A DNA stretch of 64,000 nucleotides from Methylobacter sp. (GCA_030679035.1 JAUXTH010000050.1:1-64000), one strand, 5' to 3'. Counted from the first letter of the stretch, positions 36,571 through 45,572 are shown. The notes: generated by a model from the letters alone, not told the origin. Numbers and translations are program-made.

Positions 36571-37159
36571 TCAAAAGAATAAAAACCACCTATTAATCCT
36601 GGCCATTTTTGGGATGTCGGTTATTCCCTTTCTGATCGCTTGGGGGCTAAAAGAACATCCGCAGCTGTTAAACGGGCAAACTAACCACGGGCAGTTAATC
36701 ATCCCGCCTCAGATGACAGAGCGCGCCGATCTGAGCGGTTTCGACCAGTTTTCAACCGATAATATGGCCGAGCTTACCGGGCATTGGCTGCTGGTAAACG
36801 TCATACCAAACGGTGAGTGCAATGAAGCCTGTATTGAAGCAATCCATAAAACCAAACAAATACGGCTGATGTTAAATAAGGAGTTGACCCGTACGCGCCG
36901 AATAGTGCTGGTATTAAAAGAGGTTGCTCCGGAAACTGCAAGCAAATGGTGGGAAGACGACCAGACCTTATTAAGAGTCAAGCCCAATGACGCCGTCGCC
37001 AAGAAAATTGCGGCAATCAGGCAAGGCAACATCCCTGACGGGATGCTGTTGTTAATGGATCCTCTGGGTAATTTGATGATGCAGTATGAGCCTGGGTTCG
37101 ATCCTTACAATGTAAAAAGCGATCTTATGCATCTTTTGCGAATCTCACAAATCGGATAG
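36560..37159 (+). CDS. SCO-like membrane-anchored thioredoxin-fold protein
   Basis: 199 residues: one N-terminal helix, then a thioredoxin-like domain with a CX3C pair in GECNEACIEA, as in SCO copper chaperones. The usual distal His of SCO1 is not obvious. In gammaproteobacterial cox operons a protein of this kind stands between SURF1 and CtaA. Its TAG overlaps the GTG start of the next gene by one base. Confidence 0.78.
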   Translation: MMHNQKNKNHLLILAIFGMSVIPFLIAWGLKEHPQLLNGQTNHGQLIIPPQMTERADLSGFDQFSTDNMAELTGHWLLVNVIPNGECNEACIEAIHKTKQIRLMLNKELTRTRRIVLVLKEVAPETASKWWEDDQTLLRVKPNDAVAKKIAAIRQGNIPDGMLLLMDPLGNLMMQYEPGFDPYNVKSDLMHLLRISQIG

Positions 37160-39162
37160 TGGAAAATAAAATGTTTAAAAAAATAACTCTCTTTAGCGTT
37201 GTCTTAGCTTTAATAGTTATCGTAGTCGGTTCATACGTCCGGTTATCCGGGGCGGGGTTGGGCTGTCCTGATTGGCCTGGATGTTATGGGCAGGCCATAG
37301 TAAGCGATCACGCCGATTTTAAGACGCAGGCGGCGGAAGCTTTTCCGGGTCAGACTCCCGATATTGCCAAGGCCTGGAAGGAAATGAGCCATCGTTATCT
37401 AGCAGCAACCTTGGGCATCGCTATCCTGTTGCTGGCGCTACTTTGCTGGCGTGAACAACAAAACCGTTTTGCGGTTATCACGGCTTCATTGGGTTTGGTG
37501 CTTTTGGTTGGATTGCAGGCAGCCTTAGGCATGTGGGCCGTAAAACTGCATGTGATGCCGATTGTAGTAACCGGCCATTTGTTGTTGGGCATGATGACTT
37601 TCTGGCTGCTGTTCTGGCTGTATTTGCGGGTTAAGCCTAAAGCTTCGCTGTTAACCGTGCGCAGCAATGGATTGGCTTGGTTTGCCCGGGTTGCAATGGG
37701 CGTGCTGTTTTTAGAGATTGTTTTGGGCGGCTGGGTCAGCGCTAACTATGCTGCTTTAGCCTGTTCGGGATTTCCTAATTGCAATGGCTCATGGTGGCCT
37801 ACAGCCGATTATCGAACGGCGCTGGACTTATTTAACGGATTAAGCACCGGTTATACCGGCGTCATCGCATTCGATGCGCAGGTTGCCGCAAACTGGCTGC
37901 ATCGAGTCGGTGCGCTGGTTAGTTTTATCGTGCTCACCTTGTTGATGCTGAATGCAACATCGGCGCACCATCCAAAACCGGTCAGACGCGCAGGCTTATG
38001 GCTGAGCGTGCTGCTGTTGGCTCAGATCGGCTCAGGCATAGTCGGCATTAAACTGGGGGCGCCTTTATGGGTTGCTGTCGCACATAATGCGTTTGCCGCC
38101 TTGTTGATGTTGCCGTTGATTGCGATCAGTTTTTACAGTCGAAAGGCTTATGCTGAAGAGCTAAAACCAGCCGTAGAAGTTGAGCAAGCGGAAGGCGCAG
38201 TTGTTCCAGCAGCGGAAGAAGCTTATCAGATACCGGAACCCGAGTCGCTCTACCTGCGCCTTAAGACTCAGTTAAAGCGTACCCGTTCCGGCCTTAGCGG
38301 GGTATTGGCGCATATTCCTCTGGGTCGACAAGAAATTGACAGGGATTTGCTAGAAGAAATTGAAGCCAGTTTGTTGATGGCTGATATAGGCGTTGATGCG
38401 ACCACGGAAATCATCAAGCGCTTAACTGAAAGTGTGGAACGTCACCAGCTCAATGACGGCGAGGCTTTATCCGCCGCCTTAAAGCAGGAGCTGCTGAGCA
38501 TGCTACAGCCGTGTAGCAAGAACCTGCATATTCCCAAACAGGACAAGCCTTTTGTTATCCTGGTCGTCGGCGTCAATGGGGCGGGTAAAACCACTACCAT
38601 CGGCAAACTGGCCAAACGCCTTCAGGCGCAAGGCCATAGCGTCATGCTGGCCGCCGGTGATACCTTTAGAGCCGCGGCTGTCGAGCAATTGCAAACCTGG
38701 GGCGAGCGCAATAACATCCATGTCGTGGCTCAGCATACCGGAGCCGATTCGGCATCGGTCATTTATGATGGCGTGCAATCCGCGCAGGCCAAAGGCATTG
38801 ATGTGTTGATTGCCGATACCGCCGGACGCCTGCATACCAAATCCAACCTGATGGATGAATTGAAAAAAGTAAAACGCATTATCAGCAAGCTGGATGAAAC
38901 TGCGCCTCATGAAGTGCTATTGGTATTGGATGCCGGTACCGGACAAAACGCCTTGTCGCAGGCAAGACTGTTTAATGAAACCGTGGCGTTGACTGGTTTG
39001 GCGCTGACCAAGCTCGACGGCACGGCAAAAGGCGGTATTATTTTCGCGCTGGCCAAACAGTTCAACATTCCGATTCGTTTTATTGGAATAGGCGAGGGCA
39101 TTGATGATCTGCAGGATTTTGATGCAGAGGCTTTTGTAAACGCATTGTTTGTCAAAGACTAG
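37159..39162 (+). CDS. heme A synthase (CtaA) fused in frame to SRP receptor FtsY
   Basis: 667 codons from the GTG at 37159 (ATG at 37171 also possible). Residues 1-330 are a complete CtaA/Cox15: eight helices, His78, His140, His248 and His309 as heme ligands, and the Cys pairs GCPDWPGC and CSGFPNC. A 30-residue acidic linker (EELKPAVEVEQAEGAV) follows. Residues about 363-667 are a complete FtsY NG domain: LYLRLKTQLKRTRSGL, GVNGAGKTTT, DTFRAAAVEQL, DTAGR, TKLDGTAKGG. No ATG, GTG or TTG lies in frame between residue 320 and about 383, so separate initiation of a full FtsY is unlikely. It is followed by ftsE-ftsX-rpoH, the usual ftsY context. Confidence 0.92.
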   Translation: MENKMFKKITLFSVVLALIVIVVGSYVRLSGAGLGCPDWPGCYGQAIVSDHADFKTQAAEAFPGQTPDIAKAWKEMSHRYLAATLGIAILLLALLCWREQQNRFAVITASLGLVLLVGLQAALGMWAVKLHVMPIVVTGHLLLGMMTFWLLFWLYLRVKPKASLLTVRSNGLAWFARVAMGVLFLEIVLGGWVSANYAALACSGFPNCNGSWWPTADYRTALDLFNGLSTGYTGVIAFDAQVAANWLHRVGALVSFIVLTLLMLNATSAHHPKPVRRAGLWLSVLLLAQIGSGIVGIKLGAPLWVAVAHNAFAALLMLPLIAISFYSRKAYAEELKPAVEVEQAEGAVVPAAEEAYQIPEPESLYLRLKTQLKRTRSGLSGVLAHIPLGRQEIDRDLLEEIEASLLMADIGVDATTEIIKRLTESVERHQLNDGEALSAALKQELLSMLQPCSKNLHIPKQDKPFVILVVGVNGAGKTTTIGKLAKRLQAQGHSVMLAAGDTFRAAAVEQLQTWGERNNIHVVAQHTGADSASVIYDGVQSAQAKGIDVLIADTAGRLHTKSNLMDELKKVKRIISKLDETAPHEVLLVLDAGTGQNALSQARLFNETVALTGLALTKLDGTAKGGIIFALAKQFNIPIRFIGIGEGIDDLQDFDAEAFVNALFVKD

Positions 39163-39180
39163 AAAATCGTTCATAAAAAT

Positions 39181-39282
39181 GGAACACGGATGACACGGAT
39201 TAGGCGGATAATCACTGATTTAAAAGTGTGTGGCATTTTTAAAAAACCGCGTAAATCAGTCCAATCCGTGTCATCCGTGTTC
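39181..39282. repeat. ACACGGATG-type inverted repeat element, copy 2
   Basis: Left arm GGAACACGGATGACACGGAT (39181-39200); right arm ending TGTCATCCGTGTTC (39263-39282); inner complements ATCACTGATTT / AAATCAGT. It separates the fusion gene from ftsE and may act as a processing or termination hairpin. ATCAGCGTTCTATTTT at 39297 recurs at 63385. Confidence 0.85.
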
Positions 39283-39338
39283 TATTAATCATAATAATCA
39301 GCGTTCTATTTTGGGCTGTGGGGTAGTACAAAAAACCT

Positions 39339-40013
39339 ATGTTAAAGTTCGATAATGTCAGTATGAGGTACCCTGGAGCAGGCGATGTGTTGCGCAATGT
39401 CAGTTTTCATCTGGCGCGTGGTGAGATGGCTTTTCTGACCGGACATTCAGGTGCCGGAAAAAGCACGTTGTTGAAATTGATTGCGCTGATCGAGCGTTGC
39501 AGCCGTGGGCAGGTTTTACTGGACGGCGAAAGCCTCAACTTAGCTAAAGACAGACAGGTTCCTTACCTACGCAGGAAAGTGGGTTTGATTTTCCAGGATT
39601 ACAAGCTGCTGCAGGACAGGACGGTTTTCGATAACGTGGCATTGCCGCTAGTGATAGCTGGTTACGGACATAATGAGGTTTCCCGAAGAGTGCGGGCATC
39701 ATTGGATAAAGTCGGGCTATTAGGTAAAGAAAAAAAATACCCTGCTGTCTTATCCGGCGGCGAGCAGCAGCGGGTCGGGATTGCCAGGGCGGTCGTTAAT
39801 AAGCCGCCGATGATTCTGGCCGATGAACCGACCGGAAATCTTGATCCGGAATTGTCCACTGAAATCATGCATTTGTTCGAGCAATTCCAACAGGTCGGCG
39901 TTACCATATTCATTGCCTCCCATGATATTTCATTGATTGCTCAGATGAACCATCGAATATTAAAGCTGGATCACGGTCAACTGGTTGGCGAGTTAAATGA
40001 TGAAACACGTTAA
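39339..40013 (+). CDS. ftsE: cell-division ABC ATPase FtsE
   Basis: 224 residues: Walker A GHSGAGKST, LSGGEQQRVGIARAVV, Walker B ILADEPTGNLD, His switch in ASHD. With FtsX it activates septal peptidoglycan hydrolysis. It overlaps ftsX by 17 nt. Confidence 0.97.
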   Translation: MLKFDNVSMRYPGAGDVLRNVSFHLARGEMAFLTGHSGAGKSTLLKLIALIERCSRGQVLLDGESLNLAKDRQVPYLRRKVGLIFQDYKLLQDRTVFDNVALPLVIAGYGHNEVSRRVRASLDKVGLLGKEKKYPAVLSGGEQQRVGIARAVVNKPPMILADEPTGNLDPELSTEIMHLFEQFQQVGVTIFIASHDISLIAQMNHRILKLDHGQLVGELNDETR

Positions 40014-40995
40014 TAAAAAACCGGGTAAACAGGAGCCGCGCTGGCAAACCAAAATCTCCGGCGGTAATTTTGTCGATAAATTCCACGCTTATCGGAACCA
40101 TCATGCGCAAGCGTTGTTTTCAAGTCTGGGACGATTGGTCGCGTCGCGATTCTCATCGGCAATGACCATAGTGGTTTTGGCGATTGCCATTTCACTGGCG
40201 ACCGGCTTTTATATCCTGGTGGCGAACCTTCAGCAGTTGGCGGGCAATTTGGAAGCCAGCAATCAAATCTCATTATTCCTTAAAGATGACATTTCCGAGG
40301 CCAGGACAAACAAGTTTGTAAATAGCATCAAGCAAAATCCTGATGTCCAGGACGTAAAACTCATTACCAAGGAACAGGCGCTGGCAGAGTTCCAATCCTA
40401 CAGCGGTTTCGGTGAAGCAATAAAAGCCCTGGAAAAAAATCCGCTGCCGGTAGTCATTCAGGTGCAGCCCAAAAATTCATTGGAAAACGAGCAGGCGCTT
40501 CAGGCTTTGCTCGAGGATTTTAGCCGGTCGGCGGAAGTGGATTTTGCTCAGTTGGATATGCAATGGGTTAAGCGCCTAAAATCCATTATGGAGGTGGTGC
40601 GGTGTGGCGTTTTCTTATTGAGCTTGTTGCTGGGGGCGGGAGTGCTGTTTATTACCGCCAATACCATACGTCTGGAATTATATAACCGGCGTGACGAAAT
40701 CGTGATCGCCAAGCTGGTGGGCGCGACCAATGGCTTCATTTGCAGACCTTTTTTGTACGGTGGATTCTGGATCGGCTTTTTTTCCGGCGTCGCGGCATGG
40801 TTTATTGTTACGGTGATCATGTTGATTTTGAGGCAGCCGGTCGAAACACTTTCCCGGCTTTATGATAGCGCTTTTCATGTGCTGTTTTTGGGCTTTACTG
40901 AAACATTAGCATTGTTGTTTATCTCATCCGTATTGGGCGTGGTGGGTTCATGGATAGTGCTGCATTTCCAACTTCGACAATTAAAACCCGAGTAG
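39997..40995 (+). CDS. ftsX: cell-division protein FtsX
   Basis: 332 residues: a cytoplasmic N-terminus, first helix (FSSAMTIVVLAIAISLATGFYILV), a periplasmic loop (NQISLFLKDDIS onward), then three C-terminal helices. Membrane partner of FtsE. Confidence 0.96.
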   Translation: MMKHVNKKPGKQEPRWQTKISGGNFVDKFHAYRNHHAQALFSSLGRLVASRFSSAMTIVVLAIAISLATGFYILVANLQQLAGNLEASNQISLFLKDDISEARTNKFVNSIKQNPDVQDVKLITKEQALAEFQSYSGFGEAIKALEKNPLPVVIQVQPKNSLENEQALQALLEDFSRSAEVDFAQLDMQWVKRLKSIMEVVRCGVFLLSLLLGAGVLFITANTIRLELYNRRDEIVIAKLVGATNGFICRPFLYGGFWIGFFSGVAAWFIVTVIMLILRQPVETLSRLYDSAFHVLFLGFTETLALLFISSVLGVVGSWIVLHFQLRQLKPE

Positions 40996-41003
40996 AAAAA
41001 TTA

Positions 41004-41030
41004 TTAGCACTCTTGCGTGCAGAGTGCTAG
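41004..41030. promoter_or_regulatory. CIRCE element (HrcA operator) upstream of rpoH
   Basis: TTAGCACTC, nine nucleotides, GAGTGCTAG: the CIRCE consensus with one end mismatch and exact spacing. It lies 31 nt before the rpoH ATG and 8 nt after the ftsX stop. HrcA bound here would repress rpoH. Confidence 0.9.
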
Positions 41031-41061
41031 AATTTGAAAAAAATCTTACAAGGGGGTTTCA

Positions 41062-41919
41062 ATGAGTAACGCATTAGCTTTACCCGTTAATTTATCGGTC
41101 GGAACATTCGACGCCTATTTGAATGTCGTCAGGCAAATGCCTAAATTGACAGTAGAGCAGGAACGCGAGTTAGCCTTAAAATTTAGGGATAACGGTGACT
41201 TGGAAGCCGCACGCGAATTGGTGATGACCAATCTGCGCTTTGTGATTCATGTTGCCAGAGGCTACAGCGGTTATGGCTTGTCTATGCCGGATATTATCCA
41301 GGAAGGCAATGTTGGCTTGATGAAAGCCGTTAAACGCTTTGATCCTGACGTCGGCGTGCGTTTGGTCTCTTTCGCCGTACACTGGATTAAAGCCGAAATT
41401 CACGAGTATGTGATCAAAAACTGGGGCATCGTAAAAGTTGCGACCACCAAGGCGCAGCGCAAGCTGTTTTTTAACCTGCGTAAATCGAAATCGGATTTGG
41501 GCTGGTTATCCAATGACGAAGCGGTGGCGATTGCCAAAGATCTTGATGTTGATGTCAGTACCGTTTACGAAATGGAAAAGCGTCTTGGCAGCAGGGATAT
41601 GTCGTTTGATATGCCTGTCGACGAAGCAACGGAAGAAAGCTATGTTGCTCCGGCCAGCTATCTTCATCAGCACGGCGCTGATCCTGCGGTGCTGCTTGAG
41701 AATTCGGATTGGGTGGGGCATGAGCAGGATTTACTGGCTGATGCGATGGCGGAGCTGGACGAGCGCAGTCTGGACATTCTGTCGAGTCGCTGGCTGGTGG
41801 ACAAAAAAGCCACCTTGCATGAGCTTGCCGAACGCTACAATGTGTCAGCCGAGAGAATCAGACAGCTGGAACAAAATGCGATGAAAAAATTGAGGGCGGC
41901 AGTTGAACTTGCCGCTTGA
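41062..41919 (+). CDS. rpoH: heat-shock sigma factor sigma-32
   Basis: 285 residues. Region 2 (NLRFVIHVARGYSGYGLSMPDIIQEGN), the RpoH box (AQRKLFFNLRKSK) and region 4.2 (LHELAERYNVSAERIRQLEQ). A strong AAGGGGG lies upstream of the ATG. It directs RNA polymerase to chaperone and protease genes. The position after ftsX is standard; the CIRCE in front is unusual. Confidence 0.97.
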   Translation: MSNALALPVNLSVGTFDAYLNVVRQMPKLTVEQERELALKFRDNGDLEAARELVMTNLRFVIHVARGYSGYGLSMPDIIQEGNVGLMKAVKRFDPDVGVRLVSFAVHWIKAEIHEYVIKNWGIVKVATTKAQRKLFFNLRKSKSDLGWLSNDEAVAIAKDLDVDVSTVYEMEKRLGSRDMSFDMPVDEATEESYVAPASYLHQHGADPAVLLENSDWVGHEQDLLADAMAELDERSLDILSSRWLVDKKATLHELAERYNVSAERIRQLEQNAMKKLRAAVELAA

Positions 41920-42020
41920 CCCTTCGGCTATCGCTCAGGGCAGGCCCTTGATTTCGTTGCAGGGTAGGGTTGTGGTTTCGCATATGACAAAGGGTATCGG
42001 CTTTAAATTTCAGGAAAGGT

Positions 42021-42106
42021 GGAGCCGCGACTTCAGTCGCGCTGATGGTTGTTATCGTCATCGCCCGTGTATATGATGTTTCATGCGCGACTGAAGTCGC
42101 GTCTCC
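42021..42106. repeat. REP-like inverted pair (GCGACTTCAGTCGCG)
   Basis: The left arm (42021-42041) contains CGCGACTTCAGTCGCG; the right arm (42086-42106) contains CGCGACTGAAGTCGCG and ends TCTCC, complementing GGAG. Each arm is itself palindromic. Confidence 0.85.
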
Positions 42107-42141
42107 AGTTATAGTTTCCCTGCATTTTAAAGTAGATACAC

Positions 42142-42176
42142 AAAAGGCTTAACGACATATCGTTAAGCCTTTTTTA
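42142..42176 (+). terminator. intrinsic terminator after rpoH
   Basis: Stem AAAGGCTTAACGA / TCGTTAAGCCTTT with a CATA loop and a T-run. It could also serve the convergent gene. Confidence 0.92.
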
Positions 42177-42204
42177 TTGCCTAGGATTTTGATCGGCTGA
42201 TTTT

Positions 42205-42441
42205 TTAAACTGGCCTCAGTATATCCAGAACCGCTTGAGCCTGTTTTGCAGTTTCAATGCCTAGATTAGTCAGATAGCCGCCGTCATCCTGTGACACTAA
42301 GCCTTTTTCGAATAGTCGATGGGTGGCGGCAATGGTTTCCGGTGTAGCGGTTTTATGTACCTTGATTCCTTCTTGCATGGTGGACAGGTTGTAGCGAACC
42401 AGAATGTTCAGTTCCTCTACAATATCTTGGGTATAGGGCAT
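42205..42441 (-). CDS. TIGR02647 family protein
   Basis: 78 residues with the family pattern LSTMQEGIKVHKTA, FEKGLVSQDDGGYLTNLGIE, AQAVLDILR. It is small, acidic and probably helical or winged-helix-like. Function is not established. The gene stands alone. Confidence 0.85.
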   Translation of the reverse strand: MPYTQDIVEELNILVRYNLSTMQEGIKVHKTATPETIAATHRLFEKGLVSQDDGGYLTNLGIETAKQAQAVLDILRPV

Positions 42442-42511
42442 AGCAAATCCTCATGACTCATTGATTAAGGCAAGTAGCATAATGCTATTTACAACGAAGG
42501 AGTATCTTTTT

Positions 42512-43201
42512 TTACGCAGTCTTCTTTCTTGCAACGATCACGCCGTCACGGGTCGGGTTGATGAACGTGTCAAAGTCAGGATCATTAAAAATGAGTTCAT
42601 TGTGCTCAATAATCGCTTCAGTCCAGCCGGGGAAAATATCGGTATATTTATCAACCGCCACCCGGCCGCGCCAAAGCACATTATCGGCAATATACAGTCC
42701 ACCGGGGCGAATCCTGTCTTTAGCCATAAGCCAAATCGCAGGATAATTGCCTTTATCGACATCGTTGTAGCAGATGTCGAACAAGCCCTCGGTTTGAGCA
42801 AAAACCTCCTGGGCCATGCCCGCCCGAAAATCGATTCGATCCCACAAACCAGCTGCACTGAGATAGTGTTCAGCTTTTTCCTGATTCAGAAAATCGGCAT
42901 CGGTGCAAATTACCTGGCCTTTCGGGCCGACCGCCTTGGCAAACCAATAGGCGGAATAACCATAGCCGCTGCCGAATTCAAACACCCGTTCGGCATTGAT
43001 CATTTTGGCCTGTGCTTCAATAAAAACGCCCACCAAGCGACCAATGATAGGGAAATTGTTTTTATGAGCTAGCGCTTCCATCTCGGTTAGTACCGGATGA
43101 TCGGTGTGTCGCAGCAAGCCATGCATGTAATTTTCAATGGCTGGGTTGACCGGGATCAATACGCCGGGATTTGAAACGGTAGGGGATTTTATATCGGCCA
43201 T
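42512..43201 (-). CDS. class I SAM-dependent O-methyltransferase
   Basis: 229 residues from the ATG at 43201 (MADIKSPTVSN), preceded by AGGA at good spacing; a longer frame to 43264 is rejected. Methyltransferase_3 pattern: VFEFGSGYGYSAYWFA, VICTDADF, ICYNDVDKGNYPAIW and GGLYIADNVLW. Related to catechol or caffeoyl-CoA methyltransferases; the substrate is unknown. Confidence 0.88.
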   Translation of the reverse strand: MADIKSPTVSNPGVLIPVNPAIENYMHGLLRHTDHPVLTEMEALAHKNNFPIIGRLVGVFIEAQAKMINAERVFEFGSGYGYSAYWFAKAVGPKGQVICTDADFLNQEKAEHYLSAAGLWDRIDFRAGMAQEVFAQTEGLFDICYNDVDKGNYPAIWLMAKDRIRPGGLYIADNVLWRGRVAVDKYTDIFPGWTEAIIEHNELIFNDPDFDTFINPTRDGVIVARKKTA

Positions 43202-43309
43202 TAGCGGTTCCTCATGAAGGATTGTGACGTGAGTGCTTGTTGGCGTTGGTCCGCCGAAGTACAAGGTAGTGCTGAATTTTAGCCTAATGAGGCCGGGTAC
43301 GGCGAGGGT

Positions 43310-44317
43310 TTAAAATAATTCAATTTCACTGGCGTTGTTATCTTGCACAAGGGCCATGTCTTCATACAAAACCACCCTGTTTCTGCCATTGTCTTTGGCG
43401 TAATAAAGCGCTTTATCGGCATGATCCAATTGTGTTGTGGGCATCGATATGCCGTCGACATGCGTTAAGCCAACGCTGACGGTGACTCGGCCGACAGTAG
43501 GGAAATTGTAATTGGCAACTTCTTCCCGGAAACGGTTAAACACAGTCACAGCCGTTTCCTGGCTGGCTAAATTCAGGATAACAACAAATTCTTCGCCGCC
43601 GAAGCGGAATAGGAAGTCATTGTAACGAAAGCATTTCCCCATCAGCTGGCTAAATGTCAGCAGCACCTCGTCGCCATATAAATGGCCGAAATCATCATTA
43701 ACCCGTTTAAAATGGTCAATATCCAGTATCGCGATCCACGAGCTTTTCTCCTCTAATTTATCAATGATTTGATAGTCGCTGTAATGTTCGCAAACTTGTA
43801 ATAAACGAGTGTCTAAGGACTGCCGATTAGGCAATTTGGTTAGCACGTCCCGTTCTTTGGTATCATGCAATATCACCAGGTTTCGGTATATCCCCCGGAG
43901 ATGGCTCAGTAAATCAAGCATTTCCTGGTTAAATGCTCCTTCCAGATGGATGGCGCGTTCAGGGCCGCCGCAGCCTTTTATGGAAAAAATAGCCCACGCA
44001 TACAAACCGGATTGATCGGGAGCGCCGAGATTTAAGTCAATCGTATGATCAATTTCGGTAAGCAGGGTGTTATGATCTTCTTCATCATTCCGGGTAAAGT
44101 TCAAAGGAAATTTCCGGATTAACAGTTCATGAACAGTGGCCGCTTCTCCCGGTTCTTTCTTTTCGTGATTATATATTTCATAAGCAGTCGCGCTATCAAC
44201 CCACGGAATATCAGTAAGAACGCCTAAAAACTTATGCGTTAATGCCTGATAATCCTGCTGGGCAGATAATTGTAAAGACCAGGAAAAAACTTGCTGTACT
44301 GTTAGATTGAGGCTCAT
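43310..44317 (-). CDS. diguanylate cyclase with N-terminal sensor domain
   Basis: 335 residues. Residues 1-150 resemble a soluble GAF-like sensor. A GGDEF domain follows (DVLTKLPNRQSLDTR, LDIDHFKRVNDDFGH, active site RFGGEEF). No membrane segment, so cytosolic. It should make cyclic di-GMP; the signal is unknown. Confidence 0.92.
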   Translation of the reverse strand: MSLNLTVQQVFSWSLQLSAQQDYQALTHKFLGVLTDIPWVDSATAYEIYNHEKKEPGEAATVHELLIRKFPLNFTRNDEEDHNTLLTEIDHTIDLNLGAPDQSGLYAWAIFSIKGCGGPERAIHLEGAFNQEMLDLLSHLRGIYRNLVILHDTKERDVLTKLPNRQSLDTRLLQVCEHYSDYQIIDKLEEKSSWIAILDIDHFKRVNDDFGHLYGDEVLLTFSQLMGKCFRYNDFLFRFGGEEFVVILNLASQETAVTVFNRFREEVANYNFPTVGRVTVSVGLTHVDGISMPTTQLDHADKALYYAKDNGRNRVVLYEDMALVQDNNASEIELF

Positions 44318-44672
44318 CGGTACTCAGTCACAATATCGAAAGATTCGATTATGCGACTTTTACCGCAAAAATGGGACTTTTTTTCGAGAATTTGTGTCGA
44401 TTTAAAAATGCGAAATAGTTAAATATTATCTCTAGCCCTTATGTTGAGGGTTGTTTCTTGCTCTACTGCGTGAGTATTTTCGGTCATTGTTTTTTATATT
44501 CGGTCTTCACTGCTGCCAGGTATACTTTAAGACAACGAGCTGGGGTAGGGGCAATGCCATAAAGTTAAGGTCAATGTCACTGTAGGAGCGGGCCGCGCCC
44601 GCGATATTGAGGCAGTGATTTATAAATTACGTTACATCATCGCGGGCATGGCCCGCTCCTACAACGCTTAAC
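44318..44672. other. intergenic region with REP pair
   Basis: It holds the diguanylate cyclase promoter (44318-44520) and the REP pair at 44581-44664. No gene is seen. Confidence 0.5.
44581..44664. repeat. REP pair (TGTAGGAGCGGGC type)
   Basis: TGTAGGAGCGGGCCGCGCCCGCGAT on the left and its near complement ATCGCGGGCATGGCCCGCTCCTACA on the right. This is a widespread gammaproteobacterial REP type. Confidence 0.88.
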
Positions 44673-45572
44673 TTAATGACATTGGGGGTAGGGGTACAAA
44701 CTGGCCAACAACTTATCGAGCATAGTTTCCGCCTGATGCAGATAGCCTTGCCCGAACAGGTTCAGGTGATTGAGTATATGGTATAAGTTGTACAGCGTTT
44801 TTCTGTTTGCATAGCCCGGCTCTAATGGATAAACGGCTTGATAAGCCAGATAAAATGCCGGACTGAAACCGCCGAACAACTCGGTCATCGCCAGATCGGT
44901 TTCCCGGTCGCCAAAGTAGCAGGCCGGATCGTAAATAACCGGATTGCCCTGATCGTCTGCCGCCGCATTGCCGCACCATAAATCGCCATGCACTAAAGCC
45001 GGTTGTGGCTGGTAGCCTGAAAATAACGGCTTTAAATCGGCACAGAGTTTCTCGCCCAGCGTTTGCAAACGGCCGCCATAACCCTTGGCTGCCGCCAGCT
45101 TTAGTTGATGACCCAAGCGTTGTTCAGACCAGAACGTAAGCCAGTTGTCATAACGGCCATTGACTTGAGCAGTGCTGCCGATGGTGTTGTCGCGGTGCCA
45201 GCCGAAATAGGGCTGCTTTTGCAGATGCAGCTGCGCCAGTTGCTTGCCCAGCAACTGCTCGGAACGGGGATTCAGGTTGTTTAGGGCGATATATTCAAGC
45301 GCCAAAAAGGCGTGCTCGGCTGTTTGTCCGCAAGCAATAAGTTTCGGTACGCGGATGGACTGGGTTTGCGCCAGGGCTTCCAGGCCTGCGGCTTCGGCCT
45401 CAAACATCGCAAGCCGAGCAGGACTGTTCAGTTTGACAAAAAAGCTCCGGTCTTCCCCCTGTAACCGATAAGCCGCATTAATATCGCCGCCCGACAGCGG
45501 CTTGGCTCCCAGCAACTTAAAAGGTTGGTCGGTTGCCGATTCGATGTGTTGAACAATCGCCTGCCAATTCAT
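44673..45572 (-). CDS. fructosamine/ketosamine-3-kinase family protein
   Basis: 299 residues from the ATG at 45572 (MNWQAIVQHIES). Aminoglycoside-phosphotransferase-like fold: SGGDINAAYRL, FFVKLN (Lys), catalytic VHGDLWCGN, metal site YDPACYFGDRETDLAM. It removes early glycation products by phosphorylating fructosamines. It overlaps the upstream peptidase gene by ATGA. A longer start at 45662 would run into that gene. Confidence 0.9.
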   Translation of the reverse strand: MNWQAIVQHIESATDQPFKLLGAKPLSGGDINAAYRLQGEDRSFFVKLNSPARLAMFEAEAAGLEALAQTQSIRVPKLIACGQTAEHAFLALEYIALNNLNPRSEQLLGKQLAQLHLQKQPYFGWHRDNTIGSTAQVNGRYDNWLTFWSEQRLGHQLKLAAAKGYGGRLQTLGEKLCADLKPLFSGYQPQPALVHGDLWCGNAAADDQGNPVIYDPACYFGDRETDLAMTELFGGFSPAFYLAYQAVYPLEPGYANRKTLYNLYHILNHLNLFGQGYLHQAETMLDKLLASLYPYPQCH

